Assembly (NCBI RefSeq): GCF_000024025.1
Contig: NC_013131.1
Location: 3,782,001 to 3,846,000, forward strand
Origin: Catenulispora acidiphila DSM 44928
GTDB lineage: Bacteria; Actinomycetota; Actinomycetes; Streptomycetales; Catenulisporaceae
Direction: 5' to 3'
Length of the DNA: 64,000 nt
Shown: piece after piece, positions 7,490 through 19,800 of the stretch
How positions within the stretch are numbered: the stretch's first letter is position 1
How the letters are laid out: the number at the start of each line of letters is the position of its first letter
The notes under the pieces: generated by a model
What the model saw: the letters and a program-made list of their open reading frames with translations, nothing else
Told to the model about the DNA's origin: nothing
Databases searched by the model: none
Made by a program: the position numbers and the translations under genes

Positions 7490-9838
7490 TCAGACCTCTG
7501 TAATAGGCCGCTCGGCGATCAGACGCAGCTCCGCCGTGTACCCCTCCCCGGCGGCGTCCCGCAGCCACAGTCGCTCCGGCTTGGGCAGCATCTCCGCGAC
7601 CGCCACGGTCCCGCCGCCGCCCTCGCCGGCGGTTCGGCGGATCGAGCGTGCGAGTAGGTTCACCAACGGCAAACTGCGGAAGTCGAGCGCCATCGGCTTG
7701 CGTTCGCCGGGGATGCGGATGAAGGCGCGTTCCGGCAGGTCGGATTCGATGCGCCAGCGTCGTGCCGCCGCGTAGCGTCGCCGCTCGTCCTTCTGTAGTG
7801 CCCATGCCAGCGACTCCGCTGGGAAGGTCCACGTCTCGCGAGCGATCGTGAGCCGGTCGATGGTGATCCGGGGGCGGTGGCGCACGGCGGCGAAGGGCTG
7901 GAAGGCGTCGGTCAGCAGTGCCGACAGCGGGTCGGCGATCGCCTTCAGCAACGGCTGCTCCACGCTGCCGTCCCGGTGCCGTACCACCAGCTCGCCGTCG
8001 CGGTCATGGACCAGAAGATCGAGTACTGACACAACCCGCGCGCCTGGCGGCGGCTCCATGGACTCCATGCCGATCGACACGAACAGGCTGTCCGGCGACA
8101 CCAGCTCGACGGCGCGGCCCATGCGTGCTGTCGTCTGCGCGGTGTCGAGCCGGGGGATGATCACCATGCGCTCCGGCGGTCCGAAGGCGATCGCGGCGGC
8201 GCGTAGCCGGTCCTGCGCCGGATTCTGCTCATAGAAGCAGCGCATCTGCACAGTGAGCGCAGCGCAGTGCAGCTCGCCGAGCGTGAAGTCGATGTCGCCG
8301 CGAGCCAGTGCTTCGGCGTCGGCAGCGCTGAGCATCAGATCCGGGCAGTGCATCCCCGCCAACGCCAGGCGCGGCTCGGCGAAGGCGAATTCCTTCGCTG
8401 CCGCCTCGGAAATCTCCGACGACGTCACGCCGTGCCGCGCCGTGCGGTCGAAGTCCTCCGCCGACAACCCGAGCACCCGACGCCACCGCGCTTGCAGCTC
8501 CGCCGAGGTCTCCGCCACGATCTGCGCCCCGGCGCCGCCCGCCGCCAGCCGGGCGATCTCCGGCATCAGGGTCGTGAGGAGCTGGAACATCGGCATCCAG
8601 GTCAGCCCGGTGCGCTCGGTCTCGGTCTGGAACAGCTCGCGGGCGCGCGCCTCGTAGCGGTCGGCGACGGTCGCGGCGAGCCAGCGCGCACTGTCCAGGA
8701 CGATGCCCAGCGGCGGCGCGAGCGCGGCGACGAAGCGCCCGCCGACCCGGACCCCGACGTCGCGGACCGTGTCCTCGTAGACCAGCGTGCGACCGGCGTA
8801 GACGCCACCGGGACGCCGGGTGGCGTCCACGCCGGTGATCTCGTGGAAGACGGTCGACAGCTCCGAGGCCGCCGCCAGCACCCGGTCGGCGTCCCCGGCC
8901 GCGTCGGCGACCGCGTCCCGGGCGGTGACCAACCGGTCCAGCGGCTCGCGCGCACGCTCGCACACCGCCGGATCGTCGAGCGCTGCGATGCGCTCGGCGA
9001 GGTCGTGCTCGGGACGCGCGGTCAGCGCCCCGGCCAGGTCGATGCGCAGCACGCCGGCGGCGCGGAGCTGGAGCAGCGCGGCGGCGACGGCGGGGTCCGG
9101 TGGCGTACCCGCGAGGTCGGCGACGGTACGCGCGCCGTCGCAGAGCCCGATGACACGCGCCTGCGCGGCGGTGAGGGTCACCGCCCGGCGGAACGGCAGG
9201 CGCACGGTGCGACCGGTGATCGCCGCCGCCGGCGCCAGGCGAGGACGCAGACGCGGCCAGACGTCGGGACGATCGGCCAGCTGGTCGGCGAGGGCGGAGA
9301 CGGCCCAGTCCTCGAAGTAGGCGGTGCGGCGAGAAAGCAGGCTCGGACCGGGAGTGGCGATCAGACCGACGGAATCACCTTCGCTGCCGTCGATCGCGTC
9401 GAACCGAGCCCAGCCGAACGGCCCGAAGAACCCGATGGTGTCGTTCTTGAGGCAATACCGCTGTAGGTAACTGGCGATCACCACCTCTTGCTTGCGGTTC
9501 TTCCGACTGCGCGGACCGTCGGCGGCGACCCGGTCCAGGCAGTTGCGAACCACGTCAGGGTTCTGCCACGCCACTGCCTCCCGGAACGCCGGGTCGGCGG
9601 CGAGGCGTCGGGTCGCCGCCGTCAGCCGGTCGGAGGCTGCGGCGAACGCCTTCTCATACTGCTCGCGGGCTTCCGGGGCGCCGCCGTCGGCGGCATCCGC
9701 TGCGGCTGCCAACTCGGAGTCGCAGAAGTCTTCGACGATGCGGGCGGGGAAACCGGTCCCGCGGACCGCGGCGTCGCGCCACAAGGCCCATCCGGTGTCG
9801 CCCAACGGGATGCGGAGGTCTGAGGCCGGCACGGTCAC
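7490..9838 (-). CDS. LanB-like (lantibiotic dehydratase N-domain) protein in an NRPS cluster
   Basis: A 782-residue protein starting at GTG 9838. A block at about residues 135-172 ([20 protein letters not shown]) is characteristic of small actinobacterial LanB-type proteins. Family LanB enzymes transfer an amino acid from aminoacyl-tRNA to a peptide, either glutamylating Ser/Thr or, in PEARL enzymes, extending a peptide C-terminus. The length and sequence suggest it has the tRNA-using N domain but no separate glutamate-elimination domain. No precursor-peptide gene is visible nearby. It is divergent from the lone carrier protein and NRPS at 9930-15696 with only 91 bases between, so it is probably co-regulated with them. 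A tRNA-dependent step in lipopeptide synthesis is possible but unproven. Confidence 0.72.
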   Translation of the reverse strand: MTVPASDLRIPLGDTGWALWRDAAVRGTGFPARIVEDFCDSELAAAADAADGGAPEAREQYEKAFAAASDRLTAATRRLAADPAFREAVAWQNPDVVRNCLDRVAADGPRSRKNRKQEVVIASYLQRYCLKNDTIGFFGPFGWARFDAIDGSEGDSVGLIATPGPSLLSRRTAYFEDWAVSALADQLADRPDVWPRLRPRLAPAAAITGRTVRLPFRRAVTLTAAQARVIGLCDGARTVADLAGTPPDPAVAAALLQLRAAGVLRIDLAGALTARPEHDLAERIAALDDPAVCERAREPLDRLVTARDAVADAAGDADRVLAAASELSTVFHEITGVDATRRPGGVYAGRTLVYEDTVRDVGVRVGGRFVAALAPPLGIVLDSARWLAATVADRYEARARELFQTETERTGLTWMPMFQLLTTLMPEIARLAAGGAGAQIVAETSAELQARWRRVLGLSAEDFDRTARHGVTSSEISEAAAKEFAFAEPRLALAGMHCPDLMLSAADAEALARGDIDFTLGELHCAALTVQMRCFYEQNPAQDRLRAAAIAFGPPERMVIIPRLDTAQTTARMGRAVELVSPDSLFVSIGMESMEPPPGARVVSVLDLLVHDRDGELVVRHRDGSVEQPLLKAIADPLSALLTDAFQPFAAVRHRPRITIDRLTIARETWTFPAESLAWALQKDERRRYAAARRWRIESDLPERAFIRIPGERKPMALDFRSLPLVNLLARSIRRTAGEGGGGTVAVAEMLPKPERLWLRDAAGEGYTAELRLIAERPITEV

Positions 9839-9874
9839 GCCGTCATTGTCCGCGCGCGCCGACGCCCCGGGCTG

Positions 9875-9921
9875 TTCCCCGCTTTAGGGGACGCCCGGCT
9901 GCGACGAGCGGAGCTTTACCG
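9875..9921 (+). promoter_or_regulatory. Cluster box-N23-TANNNT promoter upstream of the carrier protein/NRPS operon
   Basis: The box TTCCCCGCTTTAGGGGAC (9875-9892) contains an inverted TCCCC/GGGGA repeat. After exactly 23 bases comes TTACCG (9916-9921) as a weak -10. The ATG of the carrier protein is eight bases further on, so the transcript would be leaderless. Read on the minus strand, the same box is followed after about 23 bases by GACAAT (9850-9845), six bases before the LanB-like GTG, so it may serve both directions. Eight other sites share the layout. Confidence 0.55.
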
Positions 9922-9929
9922 TTCAAGGC

Positions 9930-10241
9930 ATGGGCGATGACGGCTCCTCGGCGCTGGTCGAGGCGGTTGGCCGGGCCGAGCTGGTTGAGCGGACCGAGCC
10001 GGTTGAGCGGACCGATCTGGTCGCCATGCTCTGCGGCGTCGTCGCAGAAGTCTGCGAACTGCCCGGCTGCGCGCCGGACGACCGGTTCGCCGACCTCGGC
10101 GTGGACTCGGTGCGCGCTGCCGAGGCGGCCGCGGTGCTGGAGGACGCGCTGGGCTTCGGCGTGCCGCTGGAGGCCGTGTTCGCCGCCGGCACGCCTGCCG
10201 GTCTCGCGGAGCTGCTGGCGAAGATCGACGACCACGGCTAG
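9930..10241 (+). CDS. Free-standing carrier protein (T/ACP domain)
   Basis: A 103-residue protein. The phosphopantetheine site is [12 protein letters not shown] at about residues 54-65, with Ser as the attachment residue. The first 30 residues are an extra arm coded by a small direct repeat (gagcggaccga occurs twice between 9985 and 10020). The NRPS starts 13 bases downstream, so the two are co-transcribed. It could hold an amino acid loaded by the lone A domain (20174-21733), be the delivery station for an aminoacyl shuttle as CmaD is, or be a partner of the LanB-like protein encoded divergently. Which of these applies is not shown by the sequence. Confidence 0.88.
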   Translation: MGDDGSSALVEAVGRAELVERTEPVERTDLVAMLCGVVAEVCELPGCAPDDRFADLGVDSVRAAEAAAVLEDALGFGVPLEAVFAAGTPAGLAELLAKIDDHG

Positions 10242-10254
10242 GCGGGAGGCGAGC

Positions 10255-13200
10255 ATGGACAGTGCCGCGGGGCGGGACCTGGTCCGGCGGTGGCGGCGGG
10301 GAGGCGGCGCGGCTGTGCCCGCCGGTCCGGTGCCGGTGTGGTCGGCCCAACGCAGGATCTTGATGCTGGAGCGGCTGTATCCGGACACTGCCATGTTCAC
10401 GGTCGCCTTCGCCGCGCGGCACGCCGGGGAGCTGGACGAGGCGCGCTTCGACGCGGCGCTCGGCGCGGTGCTACGGCGGCACGCGGCGTTGCGGACGTCG
10501 TTCGCGCACACCGAGTCCGGACCGGTCGGAACGGTCCGCGATGCTGCCGATCTCCGGTGCCGGTGGACGGATGCCTCGTCGATGGCTACGGCCGTGGAAC
10601 TCGCTGAGCGCGCGGCAGCCGAGCCCTTTGACGTCACGGGATCGCCGGGACCGCTGCTGCGGGTTCACGGCTTTCGTCTTGCCGGCGATGAGCGGCTGCT
10701 GGTGTTCGTCGCGCATCACTTGGTCTGTGATGGCGGCTCTTTGCCGATCCTGCTCGCCGATCTGGACGCCGCTTATCAGGGCACGTTGACGGACGTTCCG
10801 CCCGGCGTTCCCGCCCCGCCGCAGTCTGACGCTCGCGCGCTGGGGTGGTGGCGTACGCAGCTCGCCGGGCTGCCGGACCTGGACCTGCCGAGCGACCGGC
10901 AGCGTCCGGCGCGTCCGGACTTCCGGGCTGGTTCGGTGCGGCTGGACCTCGGATCGGAGCTGACTGAAGCCGCCGAGCGCTTGGCTGCCGCACAGGACTC
11001 GACCCTGTTCTCGGTCCTGCTCGCCGCCTACCAATTCCTGTTGTCGGTTCACACCGATCAGGACGACTTCGGCGTGGGCGTCGCAGAAGCCGGACGTTCC
11101 CGTCCCGGCACGCACGGCGCCGTCGGCCTGCTCACGAACATGCTGGTCCTGCGCGCCGACCTTGCCCGACGCCCGACGTTCCGCGAGTTGGTCGACCGTG
11201 CGCGCGATGCGTATGCGGCGGCTTGGGCGCATCGCGCGGCGCCGTTCGAGGACATCGTTTCTGCCCTTGCCCAGGGCGGCGCGCCGAACGGGTCGCCGCT
11301 GTTCCAGGCTGGGCTCGCCTACCACGGACGCCGCGATACGCGGATGCTTGCCGGCGCGCCGTTGGAGCCGGTTTCGCTGTCGCGTGGGGGACTGGGCTAC
11401 GACGTCGAGCTGCATCTGTGGCGAGATCGCGATGGCGTCACCGGTAGCTGGGACTACGCTGCCGAGCTTTTCGATGCAGAGACCGCGCAACGAATGGCTG
11501 ATGCGTTCCCGCTTCTACTCGCTCGCGCCCTAGGCGATCCCGATCAGCCGCTGGATCGCCTCGATCCGCTGTCGGAAAGCGACCGCGCGGCGATCGCGAC
11601 CTGGTCGGCTGGCGCTGTCCCCGACCTGCCTGACGGCGCGACCGCCCTTCACCACCTCGTCTCCGCCCAAGCCGCCGCCACCCCCGATGCGCTCGCGCTC
11701 ACCGACGGCATCAGTGAACTGACCTACCGTGCTCTCGACACCCGCGCGAACCGTCTCGCTCACCGCCTACGCCACGAACACGGCGTCCACTCCGGCGATA
11801 TCGTCGCCGTCCGCATGCCGCGAACCGCCGACCTGATCGTCGCGCTCCTCGCCGTGCTCAAGACCGGCGCTGCCTACCTGCCGATGGACCCCGCCTATCC
11901 GGCTGATCGCCTCGACTTCATGCTTGCCGACAGCGGCGCGCGGGTTGTTGTCACCGAAGTCGACTTCGCAGGGCTCGATGACGCACCCGGCGAGCTTGTC
12001 GAGCTAGAGGTCGAGGCAAAGGTCGAGGTCGGCGCGAGCAGCCCGGCCTACGTCCTTTACACCTCCGGCTCCACCGGTCGCCCCAAAGGTGTCCTGCTCA
12101 CCCACGCCGGCGCCGTCGCCATGGTGCGCTGGGGCATGCGGAGCTTCGACCGTGCGCATCTGGCGCGCGTGCTGTGCCCGACCTCAGTGTCCTTCGACGT
12201 GTCCGTCTTCGAGATCTTCGTCCCGCTCGCCGTCGGCGGCACGGTCGTCCTGCTCGACGACGCCCTCTCGCTGCTCGCCGGTCCCGTGCCGGAGGCGACG
12301 ATGCTGGTGACCGTGCCCTCGGTGGCGCGGCTGCTGGTCGCCGAGCGCGCCGTGCCTCCGGGGGTGCGCGACGTGCACTTGGCCGGCGAGGCGCTGACCG
12401 GGCGCGTGGTGGACGATTTGTACGCGACCGGGCACGTCGTGTCCGTCCATAACCTTTACGGCCCGACCGAGGACACCACCTACGCCACCTGGGCACGCGT
12501 CGCGCCCGGCGAGCCGCCGCCGATCGGGCGTCCGCTTGACCACGAGCACTGCTATGTCCTGGACCGCGCGCTGCGACCGGTGCCGGTCGGGGCGGTTGGC
12601 GAGTTGTATCTGGCGGGGCGCGGGCTCGCGCTGGGCTATCTGAATCGGCCGGGTGCGAGCGCCGAGCGGTTCGTCGCGGACCCGTTCGCCGCCGAGCCCG
12701 GGCAGCGGATGTACCGGACCGGCGATCTGGTGCGCTATCGGGCTGATGGCGCGCTTGTCTACCTCGGGCGCCGCGATTTCCAGGTCAAGCTGCGCGGGCA
12801 GCGGATCGAGCTCGGCGAGATCGAAACGGTGCTGCATCGGCATCCCGGCGTCCGCGATGCCGTGGTTGCCCTGCACGGCGATCGCCTCGTCGGCTACCTG
12901 GTGGGTCGTAGCGGCGCGCCGGAGTCGCTCGATCTGGAAGACATCCGCGCCCACGCCCGCGCCGCCCTCCCGGAGGCGATGGTTCCCGCAGTTCTCCTGG
13001 CGCTACCCGAGCTGCCGCACACCCCCAACGGCAAAGTGGATCGCAGAGCTCTGCCGATTCCCGCCGGCTCCGGTGGCGGCGGGGAGCCACCTGCCGGTGC
13101 TGCCGAGGAGGTTGTCGCCGACGTCTGGCGCCAAGTCCTCAAAGCCGATGCGCTGTCCCGCGATGACGACTTCTTCGACCTCGGCGGTGACTCGCTGCTC

Positions 13201-15696
13201 GCCGGACAGGTACTCAGTCGGCTGCGCGAGCGTATCGGCGTGCAAGTCCCGCTACGCCTGCTGTTCGAACGCTCCCGGCTGTCCGAGCTCGCCGCGGCGC
13301 TGCCTTCCGGTCGCGCTCCGGTCGCGCCTCGGTCGCCCGACGCCGAGCCGGTCCTGTCCTATGACCAGACGCGGCTGTGGATGGAGCACCAGCTGCGTCC
13401 TGCCGTCGCCTACAACGTGCACGGACGCCGGCGGCTGCGCGGCACGCTGGATGTGGACGCCTTCCAGCGCAGCGTCGCGGCGATCGTCGCGCGTCACGAG
13501 TCGCTGCGCACCACGTTCCCGATGGTCGCCGGGCAGCCGGCGCAGCTCGTCGCCGATCCCGATCCGGACTGGCGTGCGGAGGTCGTGGAGGCCGCCGATC
13601 TCGCTGAAGCCGGCGTGCTCGCGGATGAGCAGGCATCGGCCGCCTTCGATCTGGCTGCCGGACCGCTGTTTCGAGTCCTGCTCGTACGGCTCGGCACGGA
13701 CGACTGGCTGCTGGCGCTCACGATTCACCACATCGTCGCCGACGCTCGCTCGGTTGAGCTGTTCCTGCGCGAACTCGCCGCGCTCTACGCGGTTGGCGGC
13801 GATCCGGACAAGGCTGAGCTGCCCGAACTCACTGTCCAATATCGCGATTACGCCTTCTGGCAGCGCGAATCGCTCAGCGGAGATCAGCTCGCTGAGGAGG
13901 TCAGCTATTGGCGCGACCGACTCACCGGAGCGCCCCCCGCCATCACCCTGCCCACCGCGCGCCGCCGCACGCCGAATCAGGGTGCTGTCGGCGGACGCCT
14001 CCGGTCGCGGCTGGACGCCGACGCCTCCGCTGCGCTGCGCCGCATGTGCCGCGCCGAGGGCGTGACGCCGTTCATGGCGATGCTGGCGGCGCTGGCGATG
14101 GTGCTGCGGCGCTGGACCGCTCAGGACGACCTGGTGGTCGGCGTCCCGGCGAGCACGCGCGACGACGCCGGATGCGCCGCGCAGATCGGGTTCTTCGTCA
14201 ACACCCTGCCGCTGCGCGTGCGGATCGAAGGTGATCCGGCGTTCGCCGACGTGCTGCGCATGGTGCGCCGCGCTGCCGTCGACGGGTACGTCCGCCACGG
14301 CCGCGCGCCGCTGGAGGTGCTTGTCAGCGAGCTGCGACCGCCGCGCGATCCGGCGCGGACGCCGCTGTTCCAGGTGGTGCTGAACCTGATCGAGGACGTC
14401 GAGCGGGAGTGGCAGCTGCCCGGCATCGCGGTGGAGGAGGTCGAGGCGGCGGCGCAGCCGAGCAAGTTCGACCTGGCGGTCACGGTCGTGGACGGCAGGG
14501 GAGCGTTCGAGTTCGATGTCGCCTACCACGCCGATCGCTACGACGCGGCGATGGTTGAGGCGCTCGTCGCACAGATGCGGGAGTTGGTCGCGGCGGTCGC
14601 GGAGGATCCGGCGGCGAGGATCGCCGGGCACGCGCCGACCGAGGTAGCGACGTCGTTCCCGGCGGCGGAGTTCGCCGATCAGTACGGCATCGGCGCCGAC
14701 GACCGCGTGGCGGTACTGTCCGCGGACCCGGACCTGAAGGCGTTCGCGGCGAGCCTCGCCACCGCAACCGGCGCGCTCACCGACTTCGCCGACCCAACGG
14801 TCCTGTTCGCCTCCGCGCCACATCTGCGTGCCTGGGACACCGAGTTCGCCTCACTGCGCTGCGTCATCCTGGCCAACGACGGTGATCTGCCCGCTCGGGA
14901 CGTCGTCGAGATCCGCCGCCGCTCGCCCGGCTGCCGCGTGATTGCGGTCCACCGTCCGAGCGGTGAGGGCGCTTTCGCCTCCTACGACGTCCCGGCGGAC
15001 TGGTCCGTGGCAACGGCTCCACTGCGCGTCCCGATCGGCACGGTGGCAACAGATGCGCCGATCGGCGAGGTCTGGACGCTGCCCAGCGGTGAGCCCGTGC
15101 GGCTGCGCGCCGACCGCGTCCTCGAATTCGCCCACCCCGAGGTCCGCGACCCGCTGGAAGCCGTCGCCGCGCTGCGCGAGATGCCCGGCGTCCGCGACGC
15201 CGTGGTGGTGGACCGCGAGGACGGCAGCGTCGTCGCCTACGTCGCCGCACCCGACGGCGCCGACCCCGCGCTGATCCGCCGCCAGCTGATCGCGCACCTC
15301 CCCGAGACGCTGGTGCCGCGCGCCGTCGTGGTCCTGGACCAGCTCCCGCTCGGCACCGACGGCCGCCCCGACCTGACCGCCCTGCCCGAACCAGCAGCCG
15401 TCCCCGCCGGCGCCGACCGACCGCGCACGCCGATCGAGCAGCGCCTGGTCGAGGTGTTCGAGGAGTTGCTGGCGGTGGACGGCATCGGCGTCCACGACAC
15501 CTTCTTCGAACTGAACGGCTTCTCGCTCCTGGCAACCCGCCTGACCTCCCGCATCCGCGAGCTCTTCGACGTCGAACTCCCCCTGCGCGAGGTCTTCGAG
15601 GCGCCAACCGTCGAAGGACTGGCGCAGCTGGTGGTGCAAGCCCAGCTTGACGCAGTCGGCGACGCTGCCGTTCTGGCGCTGATGACTGATCTGTAG
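10255..15696 (+). CDS. NRPS C-A-T-C-A*-T; second A domain decayed
   Basis: A 1813-residue synthetase starting at ATG 10255 behind GGGAGG. Order: C at about 20-430 (HHLVCDG), A at 460-925 (A3 [12 protein letters not shown]5 [12 protein letters not shown]7 YRTGD, A10 NGKVDR), T at 945-1020 (LGGDS), C at 1035-1455 (HHIVADA, acidic residue kept, Gly replaced), A* at about 1460-1720, T at 1735-1810 (LNGFS, Ser kept). First-A pocket: D-V-F-V-H-A-L-T-Y-K, no confident match though its last four residues resemble Ala codes. A* is only about 255 residues: no TSGSTG loop, no YGPTE, no YRTGD, and the A10 lysine is lost (TDGRPDL). It cannot adenylate, so the last T must be loaded in trans. It resembles the A* of the 16835-20119 protein. 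Confidence 0.95.
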   Translation: MDSAAGRDLVRRWRRGGGAAVPAGPVPVWSAQRRILMLERLYPDTAMFTVAFAARHAGELDEARFDAALGAVLRRHAALRTSFAHTESGPVGTVRDAADLRCRWTDASSMATAVELAERAAAEPFDVTGSPGPLLRVHGFRLAGDERLLVFVAHHLVCDGGSLPILLADLDAAYQGTLTDVPPGVPAPPQSDARALGWWRTQLAGLPDLDLPSDRQRPARPDFRAGSVRLDLGSELTEAAERLAAAQDSTLFSVLLAAYQFLLSVHTDQDDFGVGVAEAGRSRPGTHGAVGLLTNMLVLRADLARRPTFRELVDRARDAYAAAWAHRAAPFEDIVSALAQGGAPNGSPLFQAGLAYHGRRDTRMLAGAPLEPVSLSRGGLGYDVELHLWRDRDGVTGSWDYAAELFDAETAQRMADAFPLLLARALGDPDQPLDRLDPLSESDRAAIATWSAGAVPDLPDGATALHHLVSAQAAATPDALALTDGISELTYRALDTRANRLAHRLRHEHGVHSGDIVAVRMPRTADLIVALLAVLKTGAAYLPMDPAYPADRLDFMLADSGARVVVTEVDFAGLDDAPGELVELEVEAKVEVGASSPAYVLYTSGSTGRPKGVLLTHAGAVAMVRWGMRSFDRAHLARVLCPTSVSFDVSVFEIFVPLAVGGTVVLLDDALSLLAGPVPEATMLVTVPSVARLLVAERAVPPGVRDVHLAGEALTGRVVDDLYATGHVVSVHNLYGPTEDTTYATWARVAPGEPPPIGRPLDHEHCYVLDRALRPVPVGAVGELYLAGRGLALGYLNRPGASAERFVADPFAAEPGQRMYRTGDLVRYRADGALVYLGRRDFQVKLRGQRIELGEIETVLHRHPGVRDAVVALHGDRLVGYLVGRSGAPESLDLEDIRAHARAALPEAMVPAVLLALPELPHTPNGKVDRRALPIPAGSGGGGEPPAGAAEEVVADVWRQVLKADALSRDDDFFDLGGDSLLAGQVLSRLRERIGVQVPLRLLFERSRLSELAAALPSGRAPVAPRSPDAEPVLSYDQTRLWMEHQLRPAVAYNVHGRRRLRGTLDVDAFQRSVAAIVARHESLRTTFPMVAGQPAQLVADPDPDWRAEVVEAADLAEAGVLADEQASAAFDLAAGPLFRVLLVRLGTDDWLLALTIHHIVADARSVELFLRELAALYAVGGDPDKAELPELTVQYRDYAFWQRESLSGDQLAEEVSYWRDRLTGAPPAITLPTARRRTPNQGAVGGRLRSRLDADASAALRRMCRAEGVTPFMAMLAALAMVLRRWTAQDDLVVGVPASTRDDAGCAAQIGFFVNTLPLRVRIEGDPAFADVLRMVRRAAVDGYVRHGRAPLEVLVSELRPPRDPARTPLFQVVLNLIEDVEREWQLPGIAVEEVEAAAQPSKFDLAVTVVDGRGAFEFDVAYHADRYDAAMVEALVAQMRELVAAVAEDPAARIAGHAPTEVATSFPAAEFADQYGIGADDRVAVLSADPDLKAFAASLATATGALTDFADPTVLFASAPHLRAWDTEFASLRCVILANDGDLPARDVVEIRRRSPGCRVIAVHRPSGEGAFASYDVPADWSVATAPLRVPIGTVATDAPIGEVWTLPSGEPVRLRADRVLEFAHPEVRDPLEAVAALREMPGVRDAVVVDREDGSVVAYVAAPDGADPALIRRQLIAHLPETLVPRAVVVLDQLPLGTDGRPDLTALPEPAAVPAGADRPRTPIEQRLVEVFEELLAVDGIGVHDTFFELNGFSLLATRLTSRIRELFDVELPLREVFEAPTVEGLAQLVVQAQLDAVGDAAVLALMTDL

Positions 15697-15729
15697 CCGA
15701 GTGGTGTTGGCAGCCGATTGGTGTTGGCG

Positions 15730-16752
15730 CTATTCGTGCGGAGTATGGTCCAAGAGCTGGCGCAGCGCCGCGCCGATGAAGGCTGCCGCCTGCGGGTCGC
15801 CGCCGCCTGCTGCGAGATGGCCCCAGACACCGGGAATGACGCGGAGGTCGGCGTCGGGGATGTACCCGGCGCTCCACTCCTCGTCCTCGGGCGGGAAGTA
15901 CAGGTCTTTTTTGGACGGCATGAGCAGTGCCTTCGCGGTGATCGATGCCAGGGCGGCCCGCGTGTCACCGCCGAAGCCGGGGGTCTGCCCGACGTCGGCG
16001 TGCTGCCAGGTCCAGATCATCGCGAGCAGATCGTTGGCGTCCCAGTCGGCGAAGTTGGACTCCCAGAATCCGATGAGGAAGTCCTCCAACGTGGCGAACC
16101 CGAGCTGCTCATACTCGCGCTGCCAGTAGAACGCCTGCGACAAGCCCCAACCTGCGTAGACCCGTGCGAACGCCCGAAGCCCCGTGCGGGGCGGTTCGGC
16201 GTAGTCGCCGCCGTTGAACGAGGCGTCGGCGGTCAGCGCCGCGCGGATGCCCTCCAGAAACACCTGGTTGTGCGGGCTGGTGTGGGACGAGCCGGCGATG
16301 GGTGCCAGGCGCTCCACCATGTCCGGATGGCTGACCGCCCACTGGTAGGCCTGACCCGCGCCCATCGACGTACCGACGGCCATGGCCAGGCGCCCGATGC
16401 CGAACCGCTCGGTCACCAGCCGGTGCTGGGCCCTGACGTTGTCGTACATCGTCGTGTGGGGAAAGCGCGCACGATCGTGGGGCGGCGCGGTGTTGCTCGG
16501 CGAGCTGGACAAGCCGTTGCCGAACAGATTGGGGACGATCACGAAGTACCGCTCCGTGTCCAACGCCTTGCCCTCGCCGATCAGCCACTCGTTGGCTTCG
16601 TGAGTGCCCGCGAACCAGGTCGGAAAGACGATCGCGTTGGACTTGTCGCCCGACAGCTGTCCGTAGGTCCGGTAAGCCAGCCGGGCACCGGGCAGCACAT
16701 CGCCGTGCTGGAGCGCGAAGTCGCCAAGCTCGAACAGTTCATGATCAGCCAT
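15730..16752 (-). CDS. MetX-like alpha/beta hydrolase (homoserine acetyltransferase family)
   Basis: A 340-residue protein. The open frame begins at 16818, but ATG 16752 (MADHELFELGDFALQHG) matches the usual start of the family. The nucleophile elbow is AVGTSMGAGQ, the acid is in KKDLYFPP and the histidine in GVWGHLAAGG, so a full Ser-Asp-His triad is visible. MetX proteins acylate homoserine, but many actinobacterial relatives are hydrolases or acyltransferases of unknown substrate. It lies 82 bases downstream of the T-C-A*-T NRPS on the same strand, so it is probably in that operon and could tailor an acyl group or a hydroxyamino acid. It ends 33 bases from the convergent NRPS. Confidence 0.75.
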   Translation of the reverse strand: MADHELFELGDFALQHGDVLPGARLAYRTYGQLSGDKSNAIVFPTWFAGTHEANEWLIGEGKALDTERYFVIVPNLFGNGLSSSPSNTAPPHDRARFPHTTMYDNVRAQHRLVTERFGIGRLAMAVGTSMGAGQAYQWAVSHPDMVERLAPIAGSSHTSPHNQVFLEGIRAALTADASFNGGDYAEPPRTGLRAFARVYAGWGLSQAFYWQREYEQLGFATLEDFLIGFWESNFADWDANDLLAMIWTWQHADVGQTPGFGGDTRAALASITAKALLMPSKKDLYFPPEDEEWSAGYIPDADLRVIPGVWGHLAAGGGDPQAAAFIGAALRQLLDHTPHE

Positions 16753-16834
16753 GCCCCACCACAAGGTGAAGCGCGTTGGCCTTATTCCGGGCGCCCCAAA
16801 GGAAACCGGCCTGAGCAACCGCTCTGACCGCTCC

Positions 16835-19800
16835 TTAGTCCGCAGCGGTGATCTCCGCCAGCAGTCCCTCCAAATCCTCGCCGCCGAAGGCCTCGCTCTG
16901 CGCTCGCAGGATGAGCTGTGCGAGCCCTTCCACGGTCGGCGCCTCGAACACGTCGCGCAGCGACAGCTCCACGTCGAACAGGTCGCGGATGCGAGAAGTC
17001 AGGCGGGTCGCCAGCAGCGAGAAGCCGCCGAGTTCGAAGAAGGTGTCGTGGACGCCGATCCGGTCCACCGCCAGCAGCGCCGCCATCACGTCCACCAGCT
17101 GCTGCTCCATCGGTGTGCGGGGCGCGACGTACACCTCGGTCGCGGCGCCGGGGTCGGTGCGCGGCAGCAGCGCCACGTCGTGGTCACCCTCGGCGGTCAG
17201 CGGCAGTGCGCCGACCACCACCAGCGCGCCGGGGATCAGCCACTCCGGCAGCCTGCTGATGAGGTAGCGGCGGATTCCCGAGGTACCCGCGTCCGGATCC
17301 GGGCCGACCAGGTAGGCGACCACGATCGCGTCGCCCTCGTCGCCGACCTGCTCGGTGACCAGTGCGTCGCGGACCTCCGCGACGTCGCGCAACGCCGACG
17401 CCGCCTCGGCGAGGTCCTGCCCCGGGTCCGCGCCGGCCAGGCCGGTGTACTCCAGGACGCCGTCGGCGCGCCAACGGCCCAGGTCGCCGGTGCGCCGTCC
17501 GTCGGCGCGGATCTCGGCGATCTCGCCGATCGCGGCCGGACGCCCCGAGGGATGCGGCAGCCCGACAGCGCCGGTCCCGAGCGGGACGCGCAGCGGCGCC
17601 GAGGCGACGGTGAAGTCTGCGGGGACCGCGTAGACCGCGACCGGTCGACCGTCCTGCCCGACCCGGTACAGGCTCACGCAGCGGCAGTCCGGTGACAGCA
17701 AAGCCGCTGCTTCGACATCGTGCGGCAGGAAGTCGCCGGCGTTGTCGACCAGCGCGAATCGCAGCGTCGGCAGGCGCAGGTCGGCAGCGGCCAGCGCGCG
17801 GATCAGTGGCGGCGCGGTGTAGAGAACGCTCACCGCCTGCGAGCGAAGCCAGTCGCCGAGTTCTGCGACGCCGCCCGCCGGAGTCAGCTCGGTCATGACC
17901 AGCGTCGCGCCCGCGCTCAGTGCGCTGGACAGCGCCGAGACGAGCAGACCGGGGCTCGTTGCCGGAGCGGCGAAGCGATCGTCACGGCTGAAGCCGAAGC
18001 GTGCCACGGCCCAGTCGTCGCGTTCGTGAGTGGTGGCTTCAGATTCTGCCGCAGGTAGTGGTTCCTTGAGGTCCTCGAACAGGGTGCTGAGACCCTCGGT
18101 CTCCTCCGTGTCAAGGAGCTGCGATAGTCCGAGGAAGCTCGCAGGGACGCCGGCCGCAGGCTCAGTCACGGTGAATTCCAGACCTGCCTTCAGGCAGCCC
18201 AAGACCGTCGCGACGAACGCGGCGGTGGGATGCCGGGCGATGCCCACGCGTCCCGGCTCGGCCTCCCGCGCGCCGAGGAACGCGGCGACCCGGTCGGCGG
18301 CGCGCGCCAGCCACCGGTAGCCGTGTTCGCCGTCGGCGCCGACGACCGCGACGCGATCAGCCTGCTGAGCGAAGCGGTCCACGGCGAGATGCGGGGTCCA
18401 GGCGGCTGCGGTGGCGTTTCCATCGGCAGAGCCGGAAGCATCGGAGGAGTCGGCGGCAGCTCCCGGAGCCCCGCCGAGCTCCGACACCGCCCGCCCCGGA
18501 TCCTCGAGCGCGTCCCGCACCAGCGCGACCACCTGCGCCAGCAGCTCACGCATCATCGAGCCGTGATACCGGTCGGCGTTGAACGCCAGGTCGAAGCCCA
18601 GCCGTCCGCCGCGCTCCTGCGCGGTGAGCGCGAGGTCGAACTTGCTCGGCAACGCCGGCAGCTCCAGCGGCTCGACCGCGATCCCGGCGACCGTCTCGGC
18701 CTCCGGCGGCCCGATCACGTTCAGCAGCGCCTGGAACAGCGGGGTCTGGCGCGGGTCGCGCGGCGCCTGGAGCTCCTTGACCAGCACGTCGAAGGGCGCG
18801 TCGGCGTTGGCGTAGCCGTCCAGCGCGGCCTGGCGCACCCGAGCCAGCAGGTCGCCGAACGACGGGTCGCCGCGCAGGTCCACGCGGACCGGCAGGGTGT
18901 TGACGAAGAAGCCGATCAGCGCGTGCGTGCCGGCGTCCGCGCGCCCGGCGATCGGCACGCCGACCACCACGTCGCGCCGTCCGGACCAGCGTCCCAGCGT
19001 CGCGCCGAGGGCCGCCAGCAGCACCATGAACGTGGTCACGCCGTGCTTGCGCCGCAGGTCGCCCAACGCCGCCGACTCCGCGCCGGTCAGCTCGGCGCGG
19101 GCCCGCTCGATGCCGCCGCCGGGGACCGCCAGCCGCCGTGACACCGGCATCGCCAGTACCGGCGGCGCACCGGCGAGGTGGTCGCGCCAGTAGGCGAGCT
19201 GCCCGGTGAGTTCCTCGCCGGCGATATGCGCGCGCTGCCAGACCGCGAAGTCCGGGTACTGGACCGTCAGCTCCGGCAATCCGGCGCGCTCGGGGTCGCC
19301 GCCCGCGGCGTACAGCGCGAGCAGTTCCCGGACGAACAGACCGATCGACCAGGCGTCGGCGACGATGTGGTGCACCGTGACGCTGAGGACGTATTCGGGC
19401 TCTGCGTCGGTCGCGCCATTGGTGCCGCCGCCGCTGCCGTCACTACCGTCCACCGCGACCAGCAGGCAGCGGAACAGCGGCCCGAGCGCCAGGTCGAACG
19501 CCGTCTCAGCCTGCCGGTCCGCGAGCCGCAGCGCCGCCGCCAGGCTGTCGGTGCGCGCCGTCTCCAGGCGCCACTGCGCGTCCGGCGGGTCGACGATCTG
19601 CACCGGCTGCCCGTCGATCACCGGGAACCGGGCCCGCAGCGCGTCGTGCCGCGCCACGATCGCCGCGACGCCGGCTTCCAGCGCCGCGACGTCCACCGGT
19701 CCGGCCAGGCGCCGGCGGCCGTGCACGTTGTAGGCGGTCGGCGGCAGCAGCTGGCTCTCCAGCCACAACCGCTCCTGGTCGAAGGACAGCACCGGCTCGG

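Noticed and set aside
7490..9838. A lanthipeptide locus around the LanB-like gene
   Set aside because: No Cys/Ser/Thr-rich short precursor, LanC cyclase or elimination domain is visible nearby; all neighbours are NRPS genes.
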